Shown here in pieces: positions 35,339 through 47,100 of a stretch of DNA of 64,000 nucleotides (its first letter is position 1; every line of letters begins with the position of its first letter). Under the pieces are notes generated by a model. It searched no databases, was not told where the DNA came from, and saw only the letters and a program-made list of their open reading frames with translations. The stretch is taken from contig NC_088317.1 of NCBI RefSeq assembly GCF_910592395.1, positions 14,756,001 to 14,820,000 on the forward strand, written 5' to 3'. The stretch is from Lineus longissimus. Lineage: Eukaryota > Nemertea > Pilidiophora > Heteronemertea > Lineidae. Made by a program: the position numbers and the translations under genes.

Positions 35339-36878
35339 TTCCGTATAAAAATTAGATTTGAGATAAGGTGTGATGTAAACTTTCCTCATTTCGAAAAGCC
35401 ATAATTGATAAAGGCTGGTTGAAAAAATTGTAAATTTCCACAGAGGCAGGCAACGAAAAGTCATTTTAGGCCTATTAAATGATAAGCGATAACATGTGTT
35501 TCGATAGTTTACTGAAGTAAGCTCCATTTCGGTGATAATTATCGATTGATCTCACTAATTGCCACTTGAACACTTGATTGCCTTTTCAATGAGCGCATTT
35601 ATTCTCACATATCGATTTACAACAGAAAATTAGGATTGCGACATATTTCCATTTACCGATTGATGCGGGCCTGCCTAATGAGATGACAAATGAATGGCCA
35701 TATCGCACAAAAGGAAACAGAGGAAAGGGAGGATTGGGCCCCCGGTCTGCAGCCGACATCTGTGACATCATTAGGACTACGTGGAGTCCTGAAATAGCAA
35801 CCTCCTTCGCAGGACAGTTATATTCAAATGTTACGACCCTCACATGTACTTCTGTCCACGCCGAGTGCAGAATACGCGTTCAAGCTCCTCGCATTTGAAC
35901 ATTTTACGGACTACTTATCGACGTGAGTGAACGATCCGAGTCCATGCAAAGCATGGTCCGTGAAACTGCTATCGTTAACTTGTTGGAAAATGCACTTGTT
36001 GTTCGTATTTCGCATGCAGTTTCAATGGAACGACCTCCATTAATTGGATCTGAACTTCATAATAAACAAAATACTGGTAACAAATGTCATTTCTAAAGTT
36101 ATGATTTATTATGACGATACTTTTAATCGTGTTACATATCCACAAACACTTCTGTACAGGGAAAAATGTATTGCTCGAAAATATCCAGTGGCTGCTTGAT
36201 ATCTTTTTTTGACCAAATTTCACAGCTTCTATTCAGTACATCAGGGTAACAGACAACTTCACATCATGAAACTTTCCATTTCTCGGATATAAAGACAAGA
36301 CCTGAAACTAATTTCGAGGGTAAGATTACATGCATAGTTGGAATAAATAGTGTTACAAGAAGTGAGTACGCCAGCGCACTCTTTTGTTCTTGCTCGTAAA
36401 GATCTAACGCATCCTCAGAATAATGGCGACTTTTTGTTGTTTGGTTATACCGTGGTTTCGTTTTCATTACTCAACGCAAGTCTTTTTTTAGGTCAGTCAG
36501 TCTGTATTTTGACCAAATCATCCTCATGAAAGGCCCAACTTCCCATCCGGAAAGTCTTGATGACAAATACTGCAAATGGGGGGGGGGGGGGCAAATTTGC
36601 CCAATATTTCCGTATTTTGGTTACATTTCTGTCCGTACCTTATCACATCAGTTAAAACCAGGCGTACGGCGAAATCTTACGCCACGTACAAGTAAAGACC
36701 AGCTTCACTTGTACGTTTTGTCACTGACTCTATCGCCGGTAGTTCGAGAAAATTATTTCGTCAAAACCTGTAGACAAGTGAAATAATCTAAAATTGGGAA
36801 AACTCATCAGTGTCATTCGTTGAAGGAGCATTATTAGAATTAGCTAGGACGTCACAGCTATTTGAAGATCCCAAGTAC

Positions 36879-37014
36879 AATAGGGAATTTCCGCAAATCC
36901 CCGAAACGCCAACGCGAACGCCTGTGACATTGTTCGAGCTCCTGATCATGATGTCGAGCAATGGGGACATGCGTTCGTGGTGGCGTTTCGGGGGATTTGC
37001 GAAAACTCCCTATT
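36879..37014. mobile_element. Short MITE with ~43-base inverted repeats
   Basis: AATAGGGAATTTCCGCAAAT at the left; the right end reads as its near reverse complement, and the arms continue through CCCCGAAACGCC to about 43 bases. Total 136 bases. Ends match those of 26390-26540, and a fragment with CCCCGAAACGCTAAC occurs near 55720, so this is a small dispersed family. Confidence 0.8.
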
Positions 37015-38106
37015 AAGGACTCGTGTAGAAGCGAAACTGTTAACTTAACATTACCATATCCTGCAGTGAAATACAGATCTTACAATGAGATTTTCATGAG
37101 CGTGGACATTCATCACAATCGTTGGTGGTACGCGCAAGTTCGGCCCTTAATTTACAAACTGACAAGCATGAGTTCATGGGTAAACTTCCATCTACATCGT
37201 ACCAAAAATTATGGCAGATAAGCTTTCTGTTGGCAGTGAATTGTAATTCTGACCTCCACATGGTGGAAAAAAAGGTATTCATGAATAGAACCTGGCCTCT
37301 ACAGTTTAAGGATAGAGCTACGTGTGCGATATTTTTCTTACACTTCCAGAGGTGTACGGTAATATTTAAGCAGTAGTAATAAGGTAGTACGATAAATTTC
37401 AGATGTCAAATAATCAGGCTCTTCCCAAGACAGTGTCTAAAATTAGTTCTTTTTATTTCAGGCGATCGTATATCATAGGACAACGGAATACGGAAAATGG
37501 GTCAAGTTGACTCTAACTTGGTAACTACACGGCAATTTGACTATATCTCATATCACATGAAAAGAAAACAAATTCAATTCAAACAGACTACACAAAAACA
37601 TGTAATAAAACGTATATATTTGCCTACAGGTACGAATCATTCTAAGTTTCTTTCTTGAGATATATTTAGTATTTACAGCTATGTACAACACGGCCATGGC
37701 GGGCCAAACTGTTTATTCACATTGGAAGCTCTCGGCTATATTCTCTCGAACCCGCGCAATAAACAGGCGTACACTGCTATACATGCAGGGAGAAAAGTCT
37801 ACATATCGTATTTTCCTTCCTGTTATCGAGAGTATGTTAGAAACACTCGGGCACGTTTTAGTAGCTATACACCAGCGGCATCACAATGTGCACTTGACGC
37901 TTTTTGACTATTCTTCCTGTGTAAAGCAATGTACGCTTGCGATGCGCTTGTCCACAGTGATTTTTTCCCTGATAAATTTGAGAGAGTGGTGAAGTACACT
38001 GCAGCCAGAGAAATAGCTACAATGAAGGAACCTAGATGGCACTACTACCTAAAATTCATTACCCTTTTGGATGGGTCACCGGACCCATTGTCATTTGGCG
38101 ATTCAT

Positions 38107-38112
38107 TTTAAT
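38107..38112 (-). terminator. Candidate polyadenylation signal variant (ATTAAA) of the metalloproteinase gene
   Basis: ATTAAA on the minus strand begins 14 bases after the TAA stop at 38127-38129. It would give a very short 3' UTR, so a signal further down is possible. Confidence 0.25.
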
Positions 38113-38126
38113 TGAGATCTTGAAAC

Positions 38127-41100
38127 TTACAAATACAAAAGTGAACAGAATGCAATTAGCACAAACAATGATATGGCGCCAGGCAAGCCTGGAGATTGTG
38201 AAGAATTAGCACCACTGTTGTATGAATTAGCAGCCCCCGCGGTCTTGCCTCCTGCGACCACCCACTGGCTTGCTTCGTCATCCTCGTCACGCCCTCTATT
38301 GATGTTGTTCCCGTTGCCCTGGTTACGGACGCCATTTATGTGTACAAGTCTCTCCGTTTCTGTCTCGCATCCGAACCACCACTCGGCGACAAGGCGCGGA
38401 TAGAAGGGGTCAACCTAGAATTGAAGATGGTACATGAAAGGACCAAATAAATAGTAGAGACTCAGGTGGTGATTGTCGGCTTAGTTACAAACTTCGGTTT
38501 TTTGCCGACCCACCATCCCCAAGTTCGTTACCAGGGAACCACAATTTTCGAATGTACGCAATGTGTTATCAGACCACTCACTCGTGAAGGCACAGGGAAG
38601 TCTTTGCGCAAATCACACTGTTTATTTATCAGTAATGTAAAACGGAAACCCACAAAAATTCCCCTTTTAGTCAAAATAACTTTGAACAGATATTATAGTA
38701 GTTATTTATTTCATTAGCATTAATGGTTAATCATACATCATTTTTATTGAAGGGTGTGGTGATTTCCTAACTTTTGTTTCATAGCCTATAAGAGTATGTT
38801 CCAAGGCTGTGCTCACCGAGAACGTCCTATCATTGAATCTGTAATACTCATAACCATTGAAGAAATACGTCCTGTAGCCCTGGCTTGTGCGGTACTGGAA
38901 AGCGCCCGTCACTCCCTTTGGTATACCTCGCCAGACCGACATTGGCCGAGGGTACCCGTAATCTGCCTTCAGCTGGCTGTATCGCCAGTATTTGTCGTCT
39001 GAAAGAAGATAAACTTGTACTTGGCTTGGCATAGATAAATATGTATGGAACAGCAAGCTGTATATGTACATGTAGTTGTTTATCTAGCTTGATTATCGGT
39101 TACTTAATGCCTGCATCTAACTCAAAACATTGCTATAAAAGGTCTTTCATAACAATTTTGCCTAGCGGAAGATTTTGGAGTTCATCATCTCCTTGTTATT
39201 AAATTTGACTGCTTTGTCTATTTTCATCACTTTAGTATCATTTCAATAGTTAGAAAATCCTGATAAAATACATTTACTTAGAACTTGTAGGTAAAAGTGT
39301 GACATCCATTGGCGAATAAATTATTCTAGCGTCCCCATATCAACCTATTTTGCAACCAGTCATTTTGGCAACTCGAAATCAATCATTTTGGCGACTCTTG
39401 TCCGAGATTTATTAAAAGGACTTGAAATCGGCCAGAAAGCCGACCTTACTACATGTACTAAGTATATTGGCGACACAAAATCGAGTATTTGGTTAGCCTT
39501 CATGTTCTCGTGGAACATTTTCAATCAATTTCGTACATTTTTTAGGTTTGGTCGGAATCACTAAAAAGTTTGCGTGAGCCACAATTTCTGCGACACCGAC
39601 AAAATGAGTGAACCGGGCCAGCCACCCAAAACCTGAAGCCCAGTAAAGATGTTCCCGGTACCAGGGCCCGCAAGGATACATGAGGAGCCGCCAAGAGGGT
39701 TGATCTTTAGTGACTAAAAAAACTTTCGCGCCCACTGGTTCATTTGGATTGCAAGAATGGTTGATACACTAAATAGATTGTAATAAGGCTGTCTCTCATA
39801 GGTTCTTTATGTGGAAGGGACGTACAAAGCAACTGACTAATACATGTAGTTACAGCATCACTTCCTCAATGTATTAACAGTATCAGCACTTACCCTTTAC
39901 GAAGTAAACCTTCCCGTTCCCTGTCCAGACAAACGCTGCATCAAGGTTGTTTGGGATCCCGGGGAACCCCCAGCTGATCTTTCGTGGGTAACCACTCTGT
40001 GGGACCTGGTCGCGGAATTTCCAGTACTGGTCTCCCTGAAAATTAAACGCAATTCATGATTTGACAGTTATTTATTGAAGTGTAAAATAATTATCGGACG
40101 GAATTTACACTTTTAAAAAACTCGTCTTTTTAGCAATAGTGGATACCTCGGAATATGAGTGAACTAGAACAGAGAACGATATCACCATGCACGTAATGAA
40201 ACTAGAATGTTCTTAATTGTTGATAATGTGGCAGTTTTAGGCTAATTAGCGGCTAAAGACCCCAGCGCCGCCTGACGAAACCCAGGATCCGAGCAGGAAA
40301 GACCAAGTTAGCCATCTCGTGGCCAATTTTGCCCCAACACATCGCAAAAAGCCTGGAACCACGGGAATTCGGTTACAGAAAAGAGGTAATCTCTTTAAAT
40401 ATATACTACGGTTAGCCACAATGATACCCAAAACAGCCCAAAAGTGTTTATTTTTACTAAATATTTTGATTCTAAAAGGGAGGTGATAGGAATTAATTAT
40501 TCAATGTAGATGAAGTCATGATTATTACCTTGAAAAAGAATGTGTAGCCACTGTGCCTCATGTGAAGTGCTGTGTCAATGTCTTCAGGTAACCCTGGCCA
40601 GTCCCACTTAATCAGACGAGGGTAGCCCTTGTCGTATCCGCGGCGGTTCAAACGCCAGTAATACTTTCCTGGAAGAGAAAGAGGGGCAGGATTAGCAGCC
40701 GCCAAACTCTGACACTGAGTTCGTGGTAATTCCTTATTTTGCATTCAACGTCATCCCTGCACGGGTTTTTTCAGAAGTTTATTCATATTCGCTCTCGTAA
40801 AACACGGATCAAATACTGTATCTACGTGTACTCGTAGGCGGTCTCGGACGAAATCTTTTTCTTCTCTGTTATCTCATTCATGATTCTGGGCGTTTCTTTT
40901 ATTTTTGTTTTCAATCGACACGACTCAGCGAAATACTAATGGTCAGTGATGTACAATTTATGGCACAAACGTCTCTATAAAACGGACTTTTTTGTCGGCC
41001 TTGTGCAGTTTTTGCCATCTTTTGAAAACTGGTGTGCTTACATTCAATACTTCTGTCTGGTCAAAGCGTTGGAATTGAAATTCAAAATCTACATTACATG

Positions 41101-44100
41101 TATGCTCTGTAGAAGTTCCGACTGACGGCGAAAATGTGTAAATGAATCTTTACGGTATTCACAACTTGTGAATCTGTAAAACATAACTTGAGGACATATT
41201 TTCAGAACCTTGGGGACATATTTTCAAAACCTACCTTTGAAGGCATATGTTATACCCGACTTTGTCTGGGTAATGGCGTCAAGATGAGGATCTCTGCAGG
41301 CATCGGGTAGGTCATGTGGCGGAGCCCGTGGGGCTGATGTTGGTCTTTGAATGGCGGTGGTCGTGGATACGGTCGGTGCATCGGGGTTAGGCCCTGTCGT
41401 TATAAAATATATCACTATGGCATTGTTTTTTTTAAAGCCGGTGTGCATTCATTCATGTACAGAAACTCGGACCGAGAGAAGTTGTGCTGCTAAACCGATC
41501 TGACTTCGAGCGCAGATTGAAGTGTTCAAATGTTTACCATGTCATTCGCGTAGGGCCTAATGCCTAACTCTTGAAAATATACTTTTCGAGAATACATGTA
41601 TATGAATGTTGATGTTTCCGATAGGAAACAATGTTGTGGACAATGTTAAGTACGTGGTCGAAGTTTATTTACTATAGTTGTACCAAATAAGTGAATTGAA
41701 TCGTGACCTCAAGCAAAAAAATCAAGCAAATTATATCCTTTTTTTAACGGTGTAATCTAGAGCCACTGGTTTGAGACCATAAACCCAAACCAGGTCATCG
41801 TACAGAGGTAAAGTAGATTCTGATTTTTCTTCCTCCCAAAACAGGCATTCGTACCTATCCTAAATGCACCCGATCCTGGAGTGTTAACCGGTAGAGATGA
41901 TAGTGGTGTTTTATTCAGAAGGGCAATCGATATTCCAGCCCGGTATTCCAGACGCTGAATCATCCCCTCCCGGTTACAATAAATGTACATGCCTTGACAC
42001 AAGCAAGGCTCTGGTAATATTAATTGGCGAAGACACGCCAATACTTTATTTTGTCCCAGTTTCTATAAATTCTGGGTGCAATTGAAACAATGTAAAACTA
42101 GAATTCCGAAATTTGCTGGTAGCAAATTTGATAGTCCCCAGGTAGTCGTCATGTCAACAGAGTAGAAAGCGAGAACATTTTGCGCCGTCGTATTCCGATT
42201 TGACTGGTTAGTGGTGAAATCTGCTTTTACTTTAGTTCTAACGTTGTCTGAATTAAAGATGCTTTCCCAATGCTTGACTGGTCTGGCAAGAGATATTGCC
42301 AGGAAAACGTGACGTCATTTTGGCCATTCTTCTTACCGCACGCCCTCCCTCTCCGTAAAACTTCCTGGCATGGTGTGAAGTGGGAGGGCGCACAATGGGA
42401 ACCCCACTGCCGCGATGTTAATAGTTTCTATTTATAGAATTCAGCGGCAGAGATTTTAAGCTCGGAAAAAGTAGATTATTTATTATTTAACTCGGCTAAT
42501 CTCAATGGATTTTACCCAGGAATGTTTTCAAGGCAAGAGAAACATCTGATTTAAGTATTAGATTTCATGTTCATGCCGAAGATTGGCCTAAAACATGGAC
42601 GAAAAGAGTGCATTATCGAGTGTTGGAGAGGTCACGTGACTGATTGTACGAGGAACCTGAGCGAAAACAATACTGACTCCAGCTCCCAGAGGGAGGAGTC
42701 ATAAAAACGCATCTAAAGCATCGAAATATTCTGAGTTTTGAAAAATCGTTTTGCGATAGTCCATGAATCGAATTGGGTTTCTTTATAATACCTCCATCGT
42801 CCCATCGCTCGACCAACTCCTGAGAATAATGACGTCGTTATGACGGGGCGGAGCTTATGCTAATGTATCAGCGTCTCGCCTCTGCGCATGTCACAGCGCA
42901 TGTCAGATTGAATCGCAGCTTCGGCATGTTGGGAGAAGACGATCAGACGATATCTCAGCAAAAAATGCTTCAAAAGTATCGAAATACTCAGGATTTTTAA
43001 AATACTTTTGCGATAGTCCATAGATGGAATTGGGTTTGGTGGTGTAAGGGTGATTGATTTCTGGTTTATTTAGCCGTTTTGCTGGACTACCGCAATAAAT
43101 GTGTTGGTGGAAGAAAATAACAGTTTCGAGAATTCCAGTGATATCAATATAGTCCCCAGACGGGATCTGGGGCCTATAAAAAACTATCAAATAGGTATTT
43201 TTACTTATCAATTTTAAGAGTGCATGTGTCCCATACCTGGGGTTCTACACGTAGACTATGTACTTCTTGTTTAAGTAACTTTGACACATACATAGAACCC
43301 GCGGGAAACTTACCATAAAGCTCCTGAATGGCCATAATGTCATCACGATGTAGGACGAAATCAGGCGCGTAACCTCGGTAGAAAGGGGCCATCAGGGACT
43401 GCCTTATATCAGAGTGCGACACCCCTAGAGAGTGGCCAAACTCATGAGCGGCTACTTGGAAAAGGTTAGTACCTGAAAGAAAGAACATGTGTCAGTTATA
43501 AATAAGACAGTAATTTTTGGCTGTACGAGAATTTCGATACATGACATCTTGTAAATATAAATATAATCAGAGAATAAAATGTACACTGTGAAAATTGTAT
43601 TTCGTCTTGAGGATAGGTTTAGGCATACTTTCTGTGAACGTTAACCTACCGGTACCGCTATTAACACTCCAAATTTCCCCGTCATCGAAATGAGCATCTC
43701 CACCGTAGACGGGGAAGTAGGCATGCGCAAGCGTCCCCTCCGGCCCGTCGAATGGTATTCCGTCCCCGTGGTCCATGTCCAGGAAGGCGATCTCTATATC
43801 GGCCTTGCCGTAGTAGAGCTGGGTGAAGCGGAGCGGCGTGACGTTAGCCCATATCTGAAAATGTTAGGAAACAATGGGTGATATGAATAAATACTAGCAA
43901 ATGCTTTTATCTAAAACTCCATGTACATTTACACTAGGCCTTTCTGTACAAAATTGAAGTAAAAGCATCTGCTAGTCGTTATTCATATCACCCATTGTCT
44001 TTTCTTCTCGGATATTAGCAAAAAAACGTTCAAACTTTGCCGTAATAAGTTTTCGATACCAGGAATAACAAGGCCAAGCAAATGAATGTTATATTTGATG

Positions 44101-47100
44101 CAGATTGTTTTTAACCTTGTAATTGGTTTAGTTCCACTAATATATGACATCCCCTTGACGTGTTTGCCTACTCGATCTACGTACATTAGAGTACAGTATA
44201 GTGGCAACTCTCTATTAAAGACACTTCTGGAACAGACAAATGCAGTCCTTAATTGACAGGTGTCCTGATTAACGAGGTAAAATTGAATGGCAATTGCAAA
44301 TTTTAGACCAAATCCAGCGTTGCATAGAGAGGGTGTCCTTAATAGAGAGGTATTCATTTAGGGAGGTTCCACAGTATATTGGTTATTTCAAGTATAGATT
44401 AATCCATACTTGGTTATGTCTATGAAAATCACAATGAGAGGTGAGCGTCTAAAACAAAATCTCTATATAACCAGCTTAAGTCGGTAATATCACAGTGATG
44501 CCCGCGCACTGACGTCACAAATCATTAGATTATTAGAGAAGGCCTGATCATAGGCATTGTAATTGGTTGATTCGAAAATCACACATGGGCGCCGGATGTG
44601 GGTCATCGACAGGTCATCGCTAAAAGTAGAGCTGGGATCGTCGGTGCCTCAATCAAAACAGCTGTTCCTGGTAATACATGTGTACATACACGAATGTATA
44701 TTTTGTTTACTTTCGGCTTGCTGAATGAAAACATTCTACATGTATCTCAACACCGCATCCGTTCTATCTTGCAGATAGGGAAAAGCATTGCTGTATGTCA
44801 GTTTTCTCACCTGAAAAGCTGCCCTGATATCGGCATCTACATCCTCTCTTGGTACATCTCTCGTGTAGCGTATAACTTTGTAGGAGAGATCAGTTTTGCC
44901 CCAACGACTACCTGAAAACAGAAAGGGATATATTCATTTTACTCTGGCTAGTCACACAGTTGTCATAGGCAGGTCTGCAGACCGAGATCAGCATGCATTT
45001 TCTGCCCGCCGGTCATGGGCATTTCAGCCTGACGACAACAACGGGCATATCTGATCACTTCATCCCTGTTGATACCGTATATGCCTTCTTAGAAATTCCC
45101 CTTAAGGCCTGTTAAAAATATGAAATTTGTAATCGAATCTAAAAATTTACAATTGCTCAAATACGTAGCCCACTAAATATACATGTAAATTTCAGCATTG
45201 TCGTTGTGTTGATAAATGATGGTACAAATTATGGATACAAAGTTTGACAGCAAAACCGTTGCATAACTGCTCTACGGAATTGTGTACAACTGCATTTCTA
45301 TTTTCCCGGAACACAAGTAATCATGATTGGCATCCCTTTAAAGGAACAACTTGGTCTTGCGATTCATACCTAGCAAGGAGGATAATGACTCTGCTTGCCA
45401 CCACGCGCCGCCACATGTAGTATCACACTGATTCTAATCCCTAATCACGATTTTTACTAGGGTTGTGAGGCAGTTTTGGACAAGGCTTGTGAAAATCAGA
45501 CAGGCCTATGTATACACCCAGTTCGAGTGCATTGTTTCTTGCAGAGTTAGATGGTTTTTAAATCATCCTGTTGGCAGATGTCACGGTTCTGCTGGAAGCT
45601 ATTGTTGTCTGGAAAACCACATATCTCATCCCCAAGTTGTCCCTTTAAGAAAGTACAGAGCTTGATTATTATAAAAGCTCTCAGTTTGGGTCTGTCAGAA
45701 GAACAGATGCATGGTTGCAAGTTCCAACACACGACAACCTATACCGGTATACCGGTGTTTTTAGATCGAAGCTGATACGTACTTTCACTTCACATAAACA
45801 AGCATATTCTGCCAGGTGAAATATCACAGTCGAGAACTCTAGTCGACTTAATACTCGTTTTGAAAACCGAGAAACTGATTTTTTGCCTTCAAAGACGACT
45901 TCTTCATGCTACCTTTATCTGCATGCTGTTTCCCCGGCCTGTTCACTACCAAGCAGTGAGTCAGTGGTTGTTCAAGAGGATGACCCACCGGACGTCCTTC
46001 CAAAAGGTTTCCGACCCTCAGGCAAATACAGCGCTAAATACGTGTAGGTAAATACCGGAGCTCGATATAATCATACATCGGCAGTCTATGAGTCAAACAG
46101 GTTGGCATTCGGGAGTGATCAGAAACACCCGCAGGTGCGGTGATACGGTTTTATCACATTAGCATAGTTTACTATAATTTCATTAATTGATAAAAAAAAT
46201 ACTTCTGAGCCACCTTTAGACAATGCCTTATCAAATGGAAAGGCACCGCATGTTTGCAAGCCTGCGGATACATGCATTCCTGGGTCTGATTATGATGATA
46301 TGAACCACAATCGTTCATCGCCAACTACACCTGCAACATACATGTACTTTGGCGTCTGGACTGTGCCCATACGGATATGTACCAACGCGGAGAGAATGTC
46401 TCCAATATGGATGTTGCGATTTGTCAATAATCAGATTACACGGACAGTATTATCAAAGAAAATCGACAATCATCACAATACTTGTCATTGTGTTGTTCAT
46501 TCATAATTTGTATACATGTACATGCCATTGATCATGTTGATTGGCACACTCTACTTGGTATTTTTCTCGCCCAGGTGCAAATCGCCCTAGGAATACAATA
46601 TAGCTGAAACATTAAACCAGCATTAACGAACCGTCCTAATTACTTGCTTTTACAATTAGGTGTTATTTTCAGATGTGCACGCTGGCAAGAAAATTGATCT
46701 TTAACTATTTAACCAAACTACCTGTGTAAATAGCCAATCAGCAAACTTAAAATAGTCCGAAACTACCCCTGTGCTTAGCTTTGCATATCCTTTTCTTACT
46801 TGAGAAGGTGGTTAATGCGGCAAATATATGAAGTAATAGTGTCTGCCCCCTTCTGATTGTGAAATTGAGAGCAAATGAGGAGTTGCTCTTGACAGCTAGA
46901 CGTTTTCAGCAAAGCAATTGAAATATATGATGAATTTCAACAGGCCACGCGATGATCTCAAACTAGTACAGCCCCCAGTCAAGAATTGGCCAATTCGGAC
47001 AAGAATTTACCAGTGTCTGACGTTTTACCACGATTAGCCTTGGTTTACCAAAGAATCCAGAAATTTCGGTTGTCATCATGAGGACCAACGATTTTACTGT

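Larger units (their letters stand above)
35528..38126. other. Intergenic region between the two metalloprotease genes
   Basis: About 2.6 kb. It contains a 14-base G run near 36577, the inverted-repeat element 36879-37014 and no supportable gene. The reprolysin promoter should lie near 35530-35900 but no TATA box or other element stands out. ATTAAA at 38107-38112 on the minus strand may serve the upstream metalloproteinase. Confidence 0.55.

Noticed and set aside
35339-35527. Upstream in-frame ATG at 35527 for the reprolysin
   Set aside because: It would add 63 residues before the membrane segment with no recognisable feature; the MM start at 35338 gives a normal short cytoplasmic tail. It cannot be excluded.
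38727-38816. Reading metalloproteinase exon 10 through to TAA at 38727
   Set aside because: The read-through lacks the closing hemopexin Cys. Splicing at GTGAGC (38811-38816) to 38414 restores the end of blade 4 with its FGC and a GPI signal.
42297-42371. Short inverted repeat TGCCAGGAAAACG / CGTAAAACTTCCTGGCA
   Set aside because: Only about 13 paired bases; not enough to call an element.
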